Source: Kiloniellales bacterium
GTDB taxonomy: Bacteria; Pseudomonadota; Alphaproteobacteria; Kiloniellales; JAKSDN01
Length of the DNA stretch: 6,358 bases
Direction of reading: 5' to 3'
NCBI GenBank assembly: GCA_022360075.1
Contig: JAKSDN010000916.1
Coordinates: 1-6,358 of the forward strand
The position numbers and the translations under genes are program-made. This document shows positions 5,626 to 6,358 of this stretch, piece by piece (the first letter of the stretch is position 1; each line of letters begins with the position of its first letter). The notes under the pieces were generated by a model. It ran no database searches and was not told the origin of the DNA. It was given only the letters and a program-made list of their open reading frames with translations.

Positions 5626-6358
5626 TCACCACTTCTCGGCGAAGGGACGGATCACGAGGTCGAAGGTCCAGGTCGAGCGGTCCTGGTGGGCCAGGTGAAA
5701 GACCTCCTCGGCGATCGCGTCAGGCTTGGCGAAATAGTCCTCGCGCGGCCAGGGCCAGCCGGCCGGCGGCTCCAGCCAACTCGGCCGCTCGCCCTCCGGG
5801 CCGAGCCAGGTCACGTCGATGGCGGCGTCGATGGTGATGTAGCCGACGTGGATGCCCTTGGGCCCGAGATCGCGCGCCAGGGCTTCGGCCAGAATGCGCT
5901 GGGCGGCCTTGGTCGGGGCGAAGAGCGCGTAGTTCGGCACGCCCCGGTGAGAGGCGGTGTTGCCGGTCACCATGATCGCGCCGCTGCCGGCTGCGATCAT
6001 GTCGGGTGCGAGCGCCCGCGCCAGATGGAGGAGAGCGGTCGTGTTGACCCGGAAGTTCCGTTCCAGCGTGCCGGGATCGGCGCCGAGGAAGTTGTCGAAG
6101 CTGTGGGCGACCGCGTTGTGGATCAGCACCGCCGGCTTGCCCATGATCTCTTGGACCTCGGCCAAAGTGGCGGCGAGCGCTTCCAGATCGCCGACGTCGC
6201 AGACGAAGGCCCGGGCTTCGTCGATCTCGGCTTCGAGGGCCTTCAGGCGCTCCGCGTTGCGGGCGATCATCGCCACGCGATAGCCGCCGGCGCTGAAGCG
6301 GCGGGCGAGCGCGGCGCCGGTTGAATCCCCGACGCCGGTGATCAGGCAGACCGGCTTC
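5626..6358 (-). CDS. Atypical short-chain dehydrogenase/reductase (SDR), N-terminus cut by window edge
   Basis: The frame is open to the right edge, and 243 residues are visible. They begin KPVCLITGVGDSTGAALARRF, the first strand and glycine-rich turn of a Rossmann fold, so only a few N-terminal residues are missing. A GTG at 6276 is internal, not the start. Further SDR landmarks, numbered on the visible part, are CDVGD (53-57, adenine-ring contact), IHNAV (79-83, NNAG-like), N105 in FRVNTT and VTGNTAS (130-136). At the YxxxK position the sequence is F146-A-P-T-K150, so the lysine is kept but the catalytic tyrosine is phenylalanine. The glycine motif is TGVGDSTG, with Ser where Gly or Ala is usual. 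The tail (HQDRSTWTFDLVIRPFAEKW) recalls a widespread subgroup of uncharacterised SDR-like proteins with FAxxK and a RPxxEKW end. It may bind NAD(P) without classical catalysis. The substrate is unknown. The gene precedes the membrane-protein gene by 32 bp. Confidence 0.88.
   Translation of the reverse strand, partial: KPVCLITGVGDSTGAALARRFSAGGYRVAMIARNAERLKALEAEIDEARAFVCDVGDLEALAATLAEVQEIMGKPAVLIHNAVAHSFDNFLGADPGTLERNFRVNTTALLHLARALAPDMIAAGSGAIMVTGNTASHRGVPNYALFAPTKAAQRILAEALARDLGPKGIHVGYITIDAAIDVTWLGPEGERPSWLEPPAGWPWPREDYFAKPDAIAEEVFHLAHQDRSTWTFDLVIRPFAEKW

Noticed and set aside
6268..6276. GTG or ATG near 6276 as the start of the SDR-like gene
   Set aside because: The frame continues upstream to the window edge and encodes the first beta strand and TGVGDSTG cofactor loop, so the true start lies outside the window.

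Overview
The window looks like a chromosomal segment of a GC-rich proteobacterium, most likely an alphaproteobacterium. This rests on the strong G/C preference at third codon positions, the long spurious antisense frames that follow from it, the family-5 peptide-type ABC importer, and a C/G-rich imperfect palindromic repeat of a kind common between genes in that class. No taxonomic marker gene is present, so the placement is an inference.

Left part (1-3744, minus strand): an ABC importer operon of the oligopeptide/dipeptide/nickel type (SBP family 5). Read in the direction of transcription it runs: periplasmic binding protein (2179-3744), a 96-bp gap holding a perfect 14-bp-stem hairpin, an OppD/DppD-type ATPase (1102-2082), an OppF/DppF-type ATPase (104-1105), and the first 36 codons of a DppB-type inner-membrane permease that leaves the window at the left edge. 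The last three genes overlap by 4 and 7 bp, which points to translational coupling. The order binding protein - ATPase - ATPase - permease differs from the common binding protein - permease - permease - ATPase - ATPase order.

Centre (3745-4735): a 188-bp divergent regulatory region, locally AT-rich, separates the importer from a plus-strand DeoR-family repressor (3933-4715). A plausible sigma-70 promoter for the repressor (TTGTGA - 16 nt - TATGAT) carries a perfect 13-bp palindrome in its spacer, next to TTTG-type direct repeats and a second imperfect palindrome. This is the expected site of autoregulation and of control of the importer. The repressor ends in a clear rho-independent terminator that overlaps its stop codon. 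A DeoR-type sensor beside a family-5 importer suggests that the imported solute is sugar-derived or yields a sugar phosphate inside the cell, rather than being a plain peptide.

Right part (4741-6358): a GC-rich repeat with several nested hairpins fills the space between the convergent repressor and a minus-strand pair. That pair is a short-chain dehydrogenase/reductase-like protein (cut by the right edge) whose usual catalytic tyrosine position is phenylalanine, followed 32 bp later by an unrecognised protein with about seven membrane segments. I see no RNA genes, CRISPR arrays, insertion sequences or phage genes. The window is mostly ordinary. The points most worth following up are the operator region, the hairpin between binding protein and ATPase, the atypical SDR with its orphan membrane partner, and the substrate of the DeoR-controlled importer.
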